A stretch of DNA of 64,000 nt. It comes from Rhizobiaceae bacterium. GTDB taxonomy: Bacteria > Pseudomonadota > Alphaproteobacteria > Rhizobiales > Rhizobiaceae. Below are positions 38,124 through 45,819 of the stretch, one piece after another (position 1 is the first letter of the stretch; each line of letters opens with the position of its first letter). The DNA lies in the NCBI GenBank assembly GCA_025698895.1, contig JAILWO010000001.1, positions 841,001-905,000 on the forward strand. The letters are read 5' to 3'. Made by a program: the position numbers and the translations under genes. The notes under the pieces are model-generated. The model ran no database searches, was not told where the DNA came from, and was given only the letters and a program-made list of their open reading frames with translations.

Positions 38124-38779
38124 AGGAACGGGGAAAAGGTGCCGCGGTCGTTCTCGACAAGGTCCGCTTCGCCCATGGCGAAGTGCCGTTTGACTTCGAT
38201 CTTTCGATCGCGGCAGGTGAACGGGTCGCGATCATGGGACCGAGCGGATCGGGCAAGTCGACCTTGCTCAATCTCATCGCGGGATTCGAGACGCCCGACC
38301 AGGGGCGCATCCTGATCGCAGGCGAGGACGTGACGTATGCGCCGCCGGCCGCGCGGCCCGTCTCCATGATCTTCCAGGAGAACAACCTGTTTTCGCATCT
38401 CGCCGTCGCGGCGAATGTGGGCCTCGGCCGATCGCCGCGCCTGAAACTGACGCAGGAAGACCGCGATGCGGTCGCGCTGGCCATCGAGCGCGTTGGTCTG
38501 ACTGGAAAGGAGCACCGGCGACCGGCTGAATTGTCCGGCGGCGAGCGCCAGCGCGTGGCGCTCGCGCGCATCCTCGTGCTGCGGCGTCCGGTGCTGCTGC
38601 TTGACGAAGCCCTCGCCTCGCTCGATGACGACTTGAAGGGCGAGATGCGCTCCCTTCTTTCCGGACTGCTCGATGAACAGGAAATGACCCTGATCATGGT
38701 GACCCATGACAGGGACGACGCCGACGTCCTGGCTGAAAGGGTGGTTCGCATCCAGGGGGGTCGTGTCGCCGCCACCTGA
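38120..38779 (+). CDS. thiQ: Thiamine/TPP ABC transporter ATPase
   Basis: A 219-residue ABC ATPase: Walker A GPSGSGKST (residues 40-48), signature LSGGERQRVALARIL, Walker B VLLLDEALASLD. The start ATG 38120 overlaps the thiP stop (ATGA); the frame is open further upstream but only antisense to thiP codons. It completes the importer. Confidence 0.95.
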   Translation: MKERGKGAAVVLDKVRFAHGEVPFDFDLSIAAGERVAIMGPSGSGKSTLLNLIAGFETPDQGRILIAGEDVTYAPPAARPVSMIFQENNLFSHLAVAANVGLGRSPRLKLTQEDRDAVALAIERVGLTGKEHRRPAELSGGERQRVALARILVLRRPVLLLDEALASLDDDLKGEMRSLLSGLLDEQEMTLIMVTHDRDDADVLAERVVRIQGGRVAAT

Positions 38780-38807
38780 CTGGACGCATGCGAAGGATCT
38801 CGAATGA

Positions 38808-38827
38808 CCTTGCGTCCGCCCGCAAGG
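38808..38827. terminator. Hairpin after thiQ
   Basis: CCTTGCG and CGCAAGG form a 7-bp stem 29 bases beyond the thiQ stop. No T-run follows, so it is a weak terminator or mRNA 3' stabiliser. Confidence 0.35.
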
Positions 38828-38950
38828 CGACACAATTGAAAGGCAAGGAGCGGCGAGTCGTGGGCGAGCTTGCGGCATGATTGCGGCTATGTTCAGTTGG
38901 GCGCTGCTTGTGCGGTGCAACGGTACCCTTGCGCTCCGCATCGCCCCCGA

Positions 38951-40489
38951 ATGCTGGAAAGGACAGGAACGCTGGCATTCCCATCCGAGCCATTGATTGC
39001 ATCGCGCGGTGCATTCCGCGTTGCGCGCCCGGGCTTGCGCCTGGCCGCGGGTCTTGGCCTGTCTCTCCTCCTGGCCGGCTGCCAGATGACCAATGGCGGC
39101 TTCAACGAGCAGAATTTCCTGCCCTCGGCCAACCCGGTCACCGCTGAGAACGCCAGCCGCAATGATCGTCTCGCCGCGCTGGCCCGTGCCCAGCATCCGC
39201 GTATCCTCGCCACCTATGGCGGCGAATATTCCGATCCGAAACTGGAGCGCATGGTCGCCAAGGTGGTGGGAACTCTCACCCAGGAGAGCGACAATCCCAA
39301 CCAGACCTATCGGATCACCTTGCTGGACTCGCCCAATGTCAACGCCTTCGCCTTGCCCGGCGGCTATCTTTACGTGACACGCGGTCTTCTGGCGCTGGCC
39401 AATGATTCGGCCGAACTGGCCGCCGTGCTGGCGCACGAGATGGGGCATGTGTCGGCCAATCACGGCATTCAGCGCCAGCAGAAGGAAGCCGAGGAAACCA
39501 TCGCCGCGCGCGTCGTGTCGGACGTGCTGCAGGAGGACCGCGCCGCCCGCGCGGCGCTCGTTCGCGGCAAGCTCAGGCTGGCGCAATTCTCGCGCAATCA
39601 GGAACTGGAGGCCGACGCGATCGGTATCCGCCATTCGGGCGAAGCGGGTTACGATCCCTATGCGGCGGCGCGCTTCCTCCAGTCCATGGCGTCCTACAGT
39701 GATTTTCGCTCGATCAGCGGGGCAGCTGATGCCAGCCTCGATTTCCTCGCCAGCCATCCCAATGCGCCGCAGCGCATCGAACTGGCGCTTCGTCATGCGC
39801 GCCAGTTCGGCCAGCCCGGTACCGGCAGGCGCGATCGCGACGCCTTCCTCGAGGGGATTGACGGCATGCTGTTCGGCGACACGCCCAAGGAAGGCTATGT
39901 GCGCGGCAACAGCTTCGTGCATCCGACGCTTGGCGTGAGCTTCACCGTGCCCGATGGTTTCGTCATCGACAACTCAACCACCGCCGTCACCGCGGCGGGC
40001 CCCGGCGACACCGCGATCCGGTTCGACGGCGTGTCGGCGTCGGCCCGCACCAGTCTCGCCGACTATGTGCGCAGCGGCTGGGTGACCGGCCTCGACGACG
40101 CAAGCGTGCGCGAGACCAATATCAACGGCGTGCCGGCAGCTGTCGCCAGCGCCAGCGCGGACGGCTGGCGTTTCGAAATCGCGGTCTTCCGCTCGGGCGA
40201 TCAGATTTACCGTCTTCTGTCGGCGGCCCCACTGGCCAGCGAGGCACTCGGCGACGTCGCGTCGAAAGTGGCCGGCAGTTTCCGGGTGCTGTCAGACGCC
40301 GAGAAGGCTCATTTGAAGCCGCTCCGCATAAGGGTCGTAACGGTAAGACCCGGCGATACGATCGGAGCGCTCTCGGCCCGGATGGTCGGAGCGGAACGCA
40401 AGCTCGATCTGTTCCGGCTGCTCAACGCGCTCCCCCCCGGCGGCACGGTTTCCACCGGCGATCGCGTCAAGATCATCACCGATCAGTAG
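38951..40489 (+). CDS. M48-family metalloprotease lipoprotein
   Basis: A secreted zinc protease of the Ste24/BepA-like M48 type. With ATG 38951 it has 512 residues; the lipobox LLLAGC (Cys near residue 44) marks it as a lipoprotein. The HEMGH motif is at about residues 162-166 and the third ligand is in NQELEADAIGI. The last 60 residues (VVTVRPGDTIGALSARM...DRVKII) resemble a LysM-like peptidoglycan-binding segment. The start is uncertain: no good ribosome site precedes 38951, and TTG or GTG starts nearer the signal peptide (about 38990-39030) are possible. Likely envelope-protein quality control. Confidence 0.87.
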   Translation: MLERTGTLAFPSEPLIASRGAFRVARPGLRLAAGLGLSLLLAGCQMTNGGFNEQNFLPSANPVTAENASRNDRLAALARAQHPRILATYGGEYSDPKLERMVAKVVGTLTQESDNPNQTYRITLLDSPNVNAFALPGGYLYVTRGLLALANDSAELAAVLAHEMGHVSANHGIQRQQKEAEETIAARVVSDVLQEDRAARAALVRGKLRLAQFSRNQELEADAIGIRHSGEAGYDPYAAARFLQSMASYSDFRSISGAADASLDFLASHPNAPQRIELALRHARQFGQPGTGRRDRDAFLEGIDGMLFGDTPKEGYVRGNSFVHPTLGVSFTVPDGFVIDNSTTAVTAAGPGDTAIRFDGVSASARTSLADYVRSGWVTGLDDASVRETNINGVPAAVASASADGWRFEIAVFRSGDQIYRLLSAAPLASEALGDVASKVAGSFRVLSDAEKAHLKPLRIRVVTVRPGDTIGALSARMVGAERKLDLFRLLNALPPGGTVSTGDRVKIITDQ

Positions 40490-40516
40490 GAAGGCCTCGC
40501 ATGAGGCCCTTCGCTG

Positions 40517-41386
40517 TCAGGCGTGCTGCGCGGCAAGCTCCGGGTTTCGCCGGACGAGGGCCGAGCGGAGCTTTTCCAGGGCCCGGTTCTCTATCTGTCG
40601 TACGCGCTCCTTCGAGATGCCGAGCTTCCCGCCGAGTTCCTCCAGCGTCGCGCCCTCTTCACGCAGCCGACGCTCTCGGATGATGCGCAGTTCGCGCTCG
40701 TTGAGGACATTCAGCGCCCCGTGCAACCAGCCGGAGCGGCGCTCGCCATCGATTGTATCGCCGACGACCTCGTCGGGAAGCGGCGCATCCGCGACGAGAA
40801 AGTCCATCCGGTCGCTCGAGCCCGACCCGTCGTCGACCACTGGCGCGTTCAGCGATGTGTCGGGAGCCGACAGGCGTGAATCCATCAGCGCCACGTCCCG
40901 TTCGGACACGCCAAGCGCTGAAGCGATCCGCGAATACATCTGGGTCGCCGACTGCTCCCCACCCCCCGACCGCGCGAGCCGCGCCCGCAGTCGCCGCAGG
41001 TTGAAGAACAGCGCCTTCTGGGCCGAACTCGTCCCCCCGCGCACGATAGACCAGTTGCGCAGTATGTGATCCTGAATGGACGCACGAATCCACCAGGTCG
41101 CATAGGTGGAGAAGCGGACGTCGCGATCAGGATCGAACCGGGCCGCCGCCTCAAGCAATCCCACATGGCCTTCCTGAACGAGGTCCGCCATCGACAAGCC
41201 GAAATGGCGGAACTTGGCCGCCATCGAAATCACCAGCCGCATATGCGCTGTCGTTATGCGATGAAGCGCCTCCTGGTCGCGCTTGTCCTTCCAGCGCACC
41301 GCGAGTTCATGTTCCTCGTCCCGTTGGAGATAGGGTGCTCTCATGGCCGCCCGGATCATGGTTCCGCCCGTATGTCCGCCCGTCAT
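40517..41386 (-). CDS. rpoH2: RNA polymerase sigma-32-type factor RpoH2
   Basis: A 289-residue sigma-70 family factor with region 2 (HRITTAHMRLVISMAAKFRHFGLSMADLVQEGHVGLLEAAARFDPDRDVRFSTYATWWIRASIQDHILRNWSIVR; read in parts) and region 4 (ERELRIIRERRLREEGATLEELGGKLGISKERVRQIENRALEKL). The FDPDRDVRFSTYATWW segment is RpoH-like. The lengthened acidic linker (SSDRMDFLVADAPLPDEVV) fits the second RpoH of Rhizobiales (oxidative-stress and heat control). ATG 41386 chosen at the start of similarity. Confidence 0.85.
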   Translation of the reverse strand: MTGGHTGGTMIRAAMRAPYLQRDEEHELAVRWKDKRDQEALHRITTAHMRLVISMAAKFRHFGLSMADLVQEGHVGLLEAAARFDPDRDVRFSTYATWWIRASIQDHILRNWSIVRGGTSSAQKALFFNLRRLRARLARSGGGEQSATQMYSRIASALGVSERDVALMDSRLSAPDTSLNAPVVDDGSGSSDRMDFLVADAPLPDEVVGDTIDGERRSGWLHGALNVLNERELRIIRERRLREEGATLEELGGKLGISKERVRQIENRALEKLRSALVRRNPELAAQHA

Positions 41387-41534
41387 GATCGCGTCCTCCG
41401 TCGGCTCCCGTCCTTGCGGGCTGACCGTTCCTTGCCTACGGTCCGCAGCCCGAGAAACGCAGCGTTCGACCATCAATCGCGGCGAACCTGATTCCGGCTG
41501 ATCACGCTCAACTCTTTCGAGGATGCAGTGTTCC

Positions 41535-43325
41535 ATGATCGAGGCCAATCGCGCCGAACTTTCGTTTCAACTTTTCGAGATGGCTGATGTCGATGGCCTC
41601 TCCTTGCATGACCGCTTCAGCGCCTGGGATCGGGATTCCGTCGAAGCCGCCCTCGACACGGCCCAGCACATAGCCTTCGAGCGCTTCCTGCCGCATGCGG
41701 CCGAGCTGGACGCGAACGAACCGGAATTTGTCGACGGTCGCGTGGTGATGAACCCCAAGGTTGCCGAAGCGCTTCAGGCATATCGCGAGGCGGGCTTCTT
41801 CGGAGCCGGTTTCGACGAGGAATGGGGCGGCGCGCAGATGCCGGAAACCGTGCGCCAGGCAGCGTCGTTCCTGTTCCTGATGGCCAATGTCGGAACGGCC
41901 AGCTATCCGTTTCTCACAATCGGCGCGGCGAATCTGATCGCCAGCTTCGGGACGGACGGGCAGAAGCGCCGCTATTTGCGTCCCATGATTGAAGGCCGGT
42001 TCTTCGGCACGATGGCGCTTTCGGAGCCGCAGGCCGGATCGTCCCTGTCCGACATCACCACCCGCGCCGAGCCGCGCGGCGACGGCACCTACCGGCTGAT
42101 CGGCCGCAAGATGTGGATTTCCGGCGGCGATCAGGAGATATCCGAGACGATCGTCCACATGGTCCTTGCCCGGATCACCGGCGCGCCGGCTGGGGTGAAG
42201 GGCATTTCGCTTTTCATTGCGCCCAAGCACCGCGTCTGCGACGACGGCACTGTGGGCGAGCGCAATGGGGTCACGCTTGCCGGCCTCAACCACAAGATGG
42301 GCTATCGCGGCACGACCAACGCCCTGCTGAACTTCGGCGAGGAAGGTGAGTGCGTTGCCGAACTGGTCGGCGAGCCGCACCATGGCCTGGTCTACATGTT
42401 CCAGATGATGAACGAGGCTCGCATCGGCGTCGGCCTCGGCGCCACGGCCATCGCGGCGGCGGGCTATTCGGTATCGCTTGCCTATGCGCGGGAGCGCCCG
42501 CAGGGCCGGCAGCCAGACGGCAAGGACCCGGTCGCGCCGCAGATCCCGATCATCGGGCATGCCGACATCCGACGGCTCTTGCTGGCCCAGAAAGCCGCCA
42601 TCGAGGGGGCGCTGGCGCTGTGCCTGTATTGCGCGCGTCTGGTGGATGATCTCGCCGTGAAGCCGCATGATGAAAGCCGGCGCGACGACGAGCTTCTTCT
42701 CGACCTGCTCACGCCCATCGCCAAGTCGTGGCCGTCGGAATTCTGCCTGGAGGCAAACAAGCACGCGATCCAGGTATTGGGCGGCTACGGATACACACGC
42801 GACTATCCCGTCGAGCGGCTCTACCGGGACAACCGGCTCAATCCCATTCACGAGGGTACCCATGGCATCCAGGGTCTCGACCTGCTCGGACGCAAGGTTG
42901 TGCAGGCTGGCGGTGCGGGATTGCGAATGCTGGCCGCCCGAATACGCGCCGACATCGATGCCGCCGGAGACGAGCCCGAACTGTCGGAATTCGCGGGGTC
43001 GCTGGAAATACATCTCCAGGGGCTTCTGAGCACCACGGCCTGTCTCGCCGAGGCGCTGACGGACCGGCCGCGCCTGGCTCTCGCCAACGCGACGCTCTAT
43101 CTCGACATGGCAGGGCATGTCGTGATCGCATGGATGTGGTTGAGACAGGCGCGCGCCACGCTCGTCATGAAGGCCGAAGGCCGCGGTGGTGAAGGCTTTT
43201 CAGACGGCAAGCTTGCTGCATGCCGCTACTTCTTCCGCTATGAACTGCCGAAGACCGGGCCGCAGCGCGATCTGCTGGACGCGCTCGACGACACGACGCT
43301 CGCCATCCGACCCGACTGGTTCTGA
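41535..43325 (+). CDS. Large acyl-CoA dehydrogenase (about 600 residues)
   Basis: A 596-residue acyl-CoA dehydrogenase with the extra C-terminal domain typical of the FadE/DmdC/AidB-like long class. FAD and substrate motifs are MALSEPQAGSSLSDI and GRKMWISGGDQEI; the C-terminal QVLGGYGYTRDYPVERLYRDNRLNPIHEGTHGIQ contains the catalytic-glutamate segment HEGTHGIQ. Probable role is medium- or long-chain fatty acyl-CoA oxidation. It is divergent from rpoH2. ATG 41535 has AGGA 11 bases upstream; ATG 41523 is an alternative. Confidence 0.9.
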   Translation: MIEANRAELSFQLFEMADVDGLSLHDRFSAWDRDSVEAALDTAQHIAFERFLPHAAELDANEPEFVDGRVVMNPKVAEALQAYREAGFFGAGFDEEWGGAQMPETVRQAASFLFLMANVGTASYPFLTIGAANLIASFGTDGQKRRYLRPMIEGRFFGTMALSEPQAGSSLSDITTRAEPRGDGTYRLIGRKMWISGGDQEISETIVHMVLARITGAPAGVKGISLFIAPKHRVCDDGTVGERNGVTLAGLNHKMGYRGTTNALLNFGEEGECVAELVGEPHHGLVYMFQMMNEARIGVGLGATAIAAAGYSVSLAYARERPQGRQPDGKDPVAPQIPIIGHADIRRLLLAQKAAIEGALALCLYCARLVDDLAVKPHDESRRDDELLLDLLTPIAKSWPSEFCLEANKHAIQVLGGYGYTRDYPVERLYRDNRLNPIHEGTHGIQGLDLLGRKVVQAGGAGLRMLAARIRADIDAAGDEPELSEFAGSLEIHLQGLLSTTACLAEALTDRPRLALANATLYLDMAGHVVIAWMWLRQARATLVMKAEGRGGEGFSDGKLAACRYFFRYELPKTGPQRDLLDALDDTTLAIRPDWF

Positions 43326-43377
43326 GATCGTGTACCACCGGCGACCACGGTCGACCGTCCGTCGCGCGGCCAGCGTC

Positions 43378-43845
43378 TTATGAGGTGTCGTTGAGTTTTG
43401 GCGTCCAGCCGAGGGAGAGGCCGGAGCCTGGCGCGACGAGGTTGAACGTGAGGCCGCGCCATACGGGCTGGCGGGCGAGCCGGCGTGCGACGAGCAAAAG
43501 TGCGCCGATGGCCGCCGCCAGCACCATGAAGCGCGCGGCCAGCCGCAGCGCATCGGCGGATCCGTTGCCGTCCGCCGCCATGCCTGCCAGGGCCGGCACC
43601 GGCGCGCCCGTCTGATCGAAGACGAACGCCTCCGCCGCGGCCTCGGCCCGCCGCAACAGCCACAGCACAAAACAACGGACGAGATAGCAGCGGCCGGCGG
43701 CCCGCTCGGCGAGAGTGGCGAGCGCGACAAGCAGCGCAGCGATGCGCCGAAGTCTCCTGCCATCCCCTCTTGCCGCGTAATAAAATCGACCCGGAATTCG
43801 TGGAAGATGTTGACCCGGCTGGATCAGGCGCCGGGTTTTATTCAC
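43378..43845 (-). CDS. Small membrane hypothetical protein
   Basis: A 155-residue protein with hydrophobic segments at RRIAALLVALATLAERAAGR (about 33-52) and ALRLAARFMVLAAAIGALLLVA (about 98-119) and an Arg-rich short tail. The body LAERAAGRCYLVRCFVLWLLRRAEAAAEAFV is a pattern I associate with a conserved rhizobial family of unknown function. Two overlapping frames exist here; I choose this one on its membrane-protein composition. Convergent with the acyl-CoA dehydrogenase. Confidence 0.55.
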   Translation of the reverse strand: MNKTRRLIQPGQHLPRIPGRFYYAARGDGRRLRRIAALLVALATLAERAAGRCYLVRCFVLWLLRRAEAAAEAFVFDQTGAPVPALAGMAADGNGSADALRLAARFMVLAAAIGALLLVARRLARQPVWRGLTFNLVAPGSGLSLGWTPKLNDTS

Positions 43846-43943
43846 CCGAACCGGCGGTCATCTCGATCAACCATTGACGTCATCTCTCGCGACGGCGGGT
43901 GGACGGTCAAGGGTCGGAGCCGTCGGTACTATGCTTTTCAGAC

Positions 43944-43972
43944 AAAAAAAAGCCCGGCGCGGCGGCCGGGCT
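43944..43972 (-). terminator. Intrinsic terminator of the carD gene
   Basis: On the reverse strand GCCCGGC (43971-43965) pairs with GCCGGGC (43958-43952), followed by a run of eight T. It lies 30 bases after the carD stop: the clearest intrinsic terminator in the window. Confidence 0.9.
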
Positions 43973-44002
43973 TGATCGTCGAAGAAATGCGGGAAGGGCG
44001 GC

Positions 44003-44578
44003 TCAGGCCGCCTCGTCCTGCTCGGTTTCCTCATTGTCGGCCTTTGCGGCACCACGCTTCGGACCCTTGGCCAGATTGGCCTCGATCAGGCGCACGGCCT
44101 CGGTTTCCGACATCTTGTTGACGGCCGCGATCTCGCGGGCCATCCGGTCGAGCGCGGCCTCGTAGAGCTGGCGCTCGGAATAGGACTGCTCGGGCTGGTT
44201 CTCGGCGCGGTAGAGGTCGCGCACGACCTCGGAGATCGAGATCAGGTCACCCGAATTGATCTTCGCATCGTATTCCTGGGCCCGGCGCGACCACATGGTG
44301 CGCTTGATGCGCGCACGGCCCTGCACGACCTTGAGCGCGCGCTCGACGAAATCGGTCTCGGCAAGCTTGCGCATACCGATCGACGTCGCCTTGGCGACCG
44401 GAACCTTCAGCCGCATCTTGTCCTTGAGAAAATCGATTACGAACAGTTCCAGCTTGTGCCCGGCAACTTCCTGTTCCTCGATGGCGATGATCTGACCGAC
44501 GCCATGCGCCGGATAGACGATCGACTCGCCGGTCTTGAACCCGTTGCGCGTCGCGGACTTCTTCTGCTGGATTGCCAT
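44003..44578 (-). CDS. carD: CarD-family RNA polymerase-binding transcription regulator
   Basis: A 191-residue CarD/CdnL protein. The N-terminal RNA polymerase-interacting Tudor-like domain begins GFKTGESIVYPAHGVGQIIAIEEQEVAG (residues 12-40); the helical C-terminal DNA-binding part contains KRTMWSRRAQEYDAKINSGDLISISEVVRDLYR, including the Trp that wedges into the promoter bubble in mycobacterial CarD. An acidic tail follows. CarD stabilises open complexes. It is the last gene of a helicase-S4-fdxA-carD run, with a 395-base leader that probably holds its own promoter. Confidence 0.95.
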   Translation of the reverse strand: MAIQQKKSATRNGFKTGESIVYPAHGVGQIIAIEEQEVAGHKLELFVIDFLKDKMRLKVPVAKATSIGMRKLAETDFVERALKVVQGRARIKRTMWSRRAQEYDAKINSGDLISISEVVRDLYRAENQPEQSYSERQLYEAALDRMAREIAAVNKMSETEAVRLIEANLAKGPKRGAAKADNEETEQDEAA

Positions 44579-44973
44579 ACGCCCATAACTCCTGTCGTTG
44601 CCCGGTTCTGCAAACCGGAAGGTACGGCGGACGCCTTTGAACGGGCGCCGTCTCGTCGGCCCTTGTCATTGCGTCCCTTTGCCCGGCACAAAAAGGCTGA
44701 CCATCCGAAGCAAGGATCGCGGCACAGGCCGTCGCAAGGTGCGCCCGCTGCCCCAAGTTCCCCTGGTTCAGATGATGTGCTCGCCTTTCTGGATTAACGC
44801 ATTAGCGCCGTGAAGAGACGTCGTGTCACTGGCATGAAGGAATTGGTATCATAAAAAGCTGAAAGAATCAACAATTTGCTGCGGGCGCGAACATCGCGTG
44901 GAGCGATTTGTCCAGCCCCTGCGGCACAATTTGCCGCTTACCTTGGGGAAGAAACGTGAAGCCGCGGCCCGCG
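44579..44973. other. Long gap between fdxA and carD
   Basis: The gap of 395 bases holds no supported gene. Around 44795-44880 it becomes AT-rich (GGATTAACGC, TGGTATCATAAAAAGC), the probable promoter area of carD. No clear -35/-10 pair or named regulatory element could be fixed. Confidence 0.5.
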
Positions 44974-45312
44974 TCAGTCGCCTTCCCCCGGCTCCGGCGA
45001 AAAGAACTTCTCGAACTTGCCTTCCATGCCGTCATAGTCCTTGGCGTCGGCGGGCGGCTCCTTCTTGGCCGTGATGTTGGGCCAGGTCTCGGCATAGTCA
45101 GCATTGACCTTCAGCCACTTTTCGAGCCCCGGCTCCGTGTCCGGCTTGATGGCGTCGGCCGGGCATTCGGGCTCGCACACGCCGCAGTCTATGCACTCGT
45201 CCGGGTGGATGACGAGCATGTTCTCGCCCTCGTAGAAGCAGTCTACCGGACACACCTCGATGCAATCCATGTACTTGCACCGGATGCAGTTGTCGGTGAC
45301 GACGTATGTCAT
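44974..45312 (-). CDS. fdxA: 7Fe-8S ferredoxin FdxA
   Basis: A 112-residue ferredoxin that matches Azotobacter-type FdI. The cysteines expected for the [3Fe-4S] cluster are Cys9, Cys17 and Cys50, and for the [4Fe-4S] cluster Cys21, Cys40, Cys43 and Cys46, in [17 protein letters not shown] and [13 protein letters not shown]. Length and C-terminal helix [16 protein letters not shown] fit. It lies downstream of the S4 gene (114 bases) and may have its own promoter. Confidence 0.95.
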   Translation of the reverse strand: MTYVVTDNCIRCKYMDCIEVCPVDCFYEGENMLVIHPDECIDCGVCEPECPADAIKPDTEPGLEKWLKVNADYAETWPNITAKKEPPADAKDYDGMEGKFEKFFSPEPGEGD

Positions 45313-45426
45313 GAGAAGGAGACTCCGAATGCCCGGCGGTGAGGTAGCGACTTTGCCGTATCGAGACAAGGGGCGCGCACGCCGCACGATGGGCCAAGGC
45401 AGGAACGCTTTTCCGGTACCGCACCT

Positions 45427-45813
45427 TCAATCGGAATCGCTCTCCCGCAGCCGATCCAGCGCACGGCGATCCTTCTTTTCGGGCCGCCCGCTACCGGGTT
45501 CGCGGCGCGGCGCTTCCACGGCTGGCCCTGATGGTTGTGCCGTCGGAGCCGCCAGGTCCTCGTAGAGCGTACGCGCTTCCACGGCTGGCCCCCGCCGCGC
45601 ACCGGGCGACAGAACCCTCAGCACCATGACCCGGCGTTCCAGGGAAACGGTCAACACGTCGCCCACCCGGATCTGCTGCGCCGGCTGCCGGCATTTCTCA
45701 CGGTTGAGCCGCACGCCGCCAGCCTCGATGAGCTTGGCCGCCAGTGTGCGCGACTTCGTGACGCGCGCGAAAAACAGCCAGCGATCAAGACGCTGCCTGT
45801 CTTCGCCACCCAT
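45427..45813 (-). CDS. S4-domain RNA-binding protein (HslR/Hsp15-like)
   Basis: A 128-residue protein with an S4 domain (RLDRWLFFARVTKSRTLAAKLIEAGGVRLNREKC...QQIRVGDVLTV) in the first 65 residues and a basic low-complexity tail. Hsp15 recycles stalled 50S subunits carrying nascent chains. It starts 6 bases after the helicase stop, so it is translated from the same mRNA. Confidence 0.88.
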   Translation of the reverse strand: MGGEDRQRLDRWLFFARVTKSRTLAAKLIEAGGVRLNREKCRQPAQQIRVGDVLTVSLERRVMVLRVLSPGARRGPAVEARTLYEDLAAPTAQPSGPAVEAPRREPGSGRPEKKDRRALDRLRESDSD

Positions 45814-45819
45814 CCCGGA

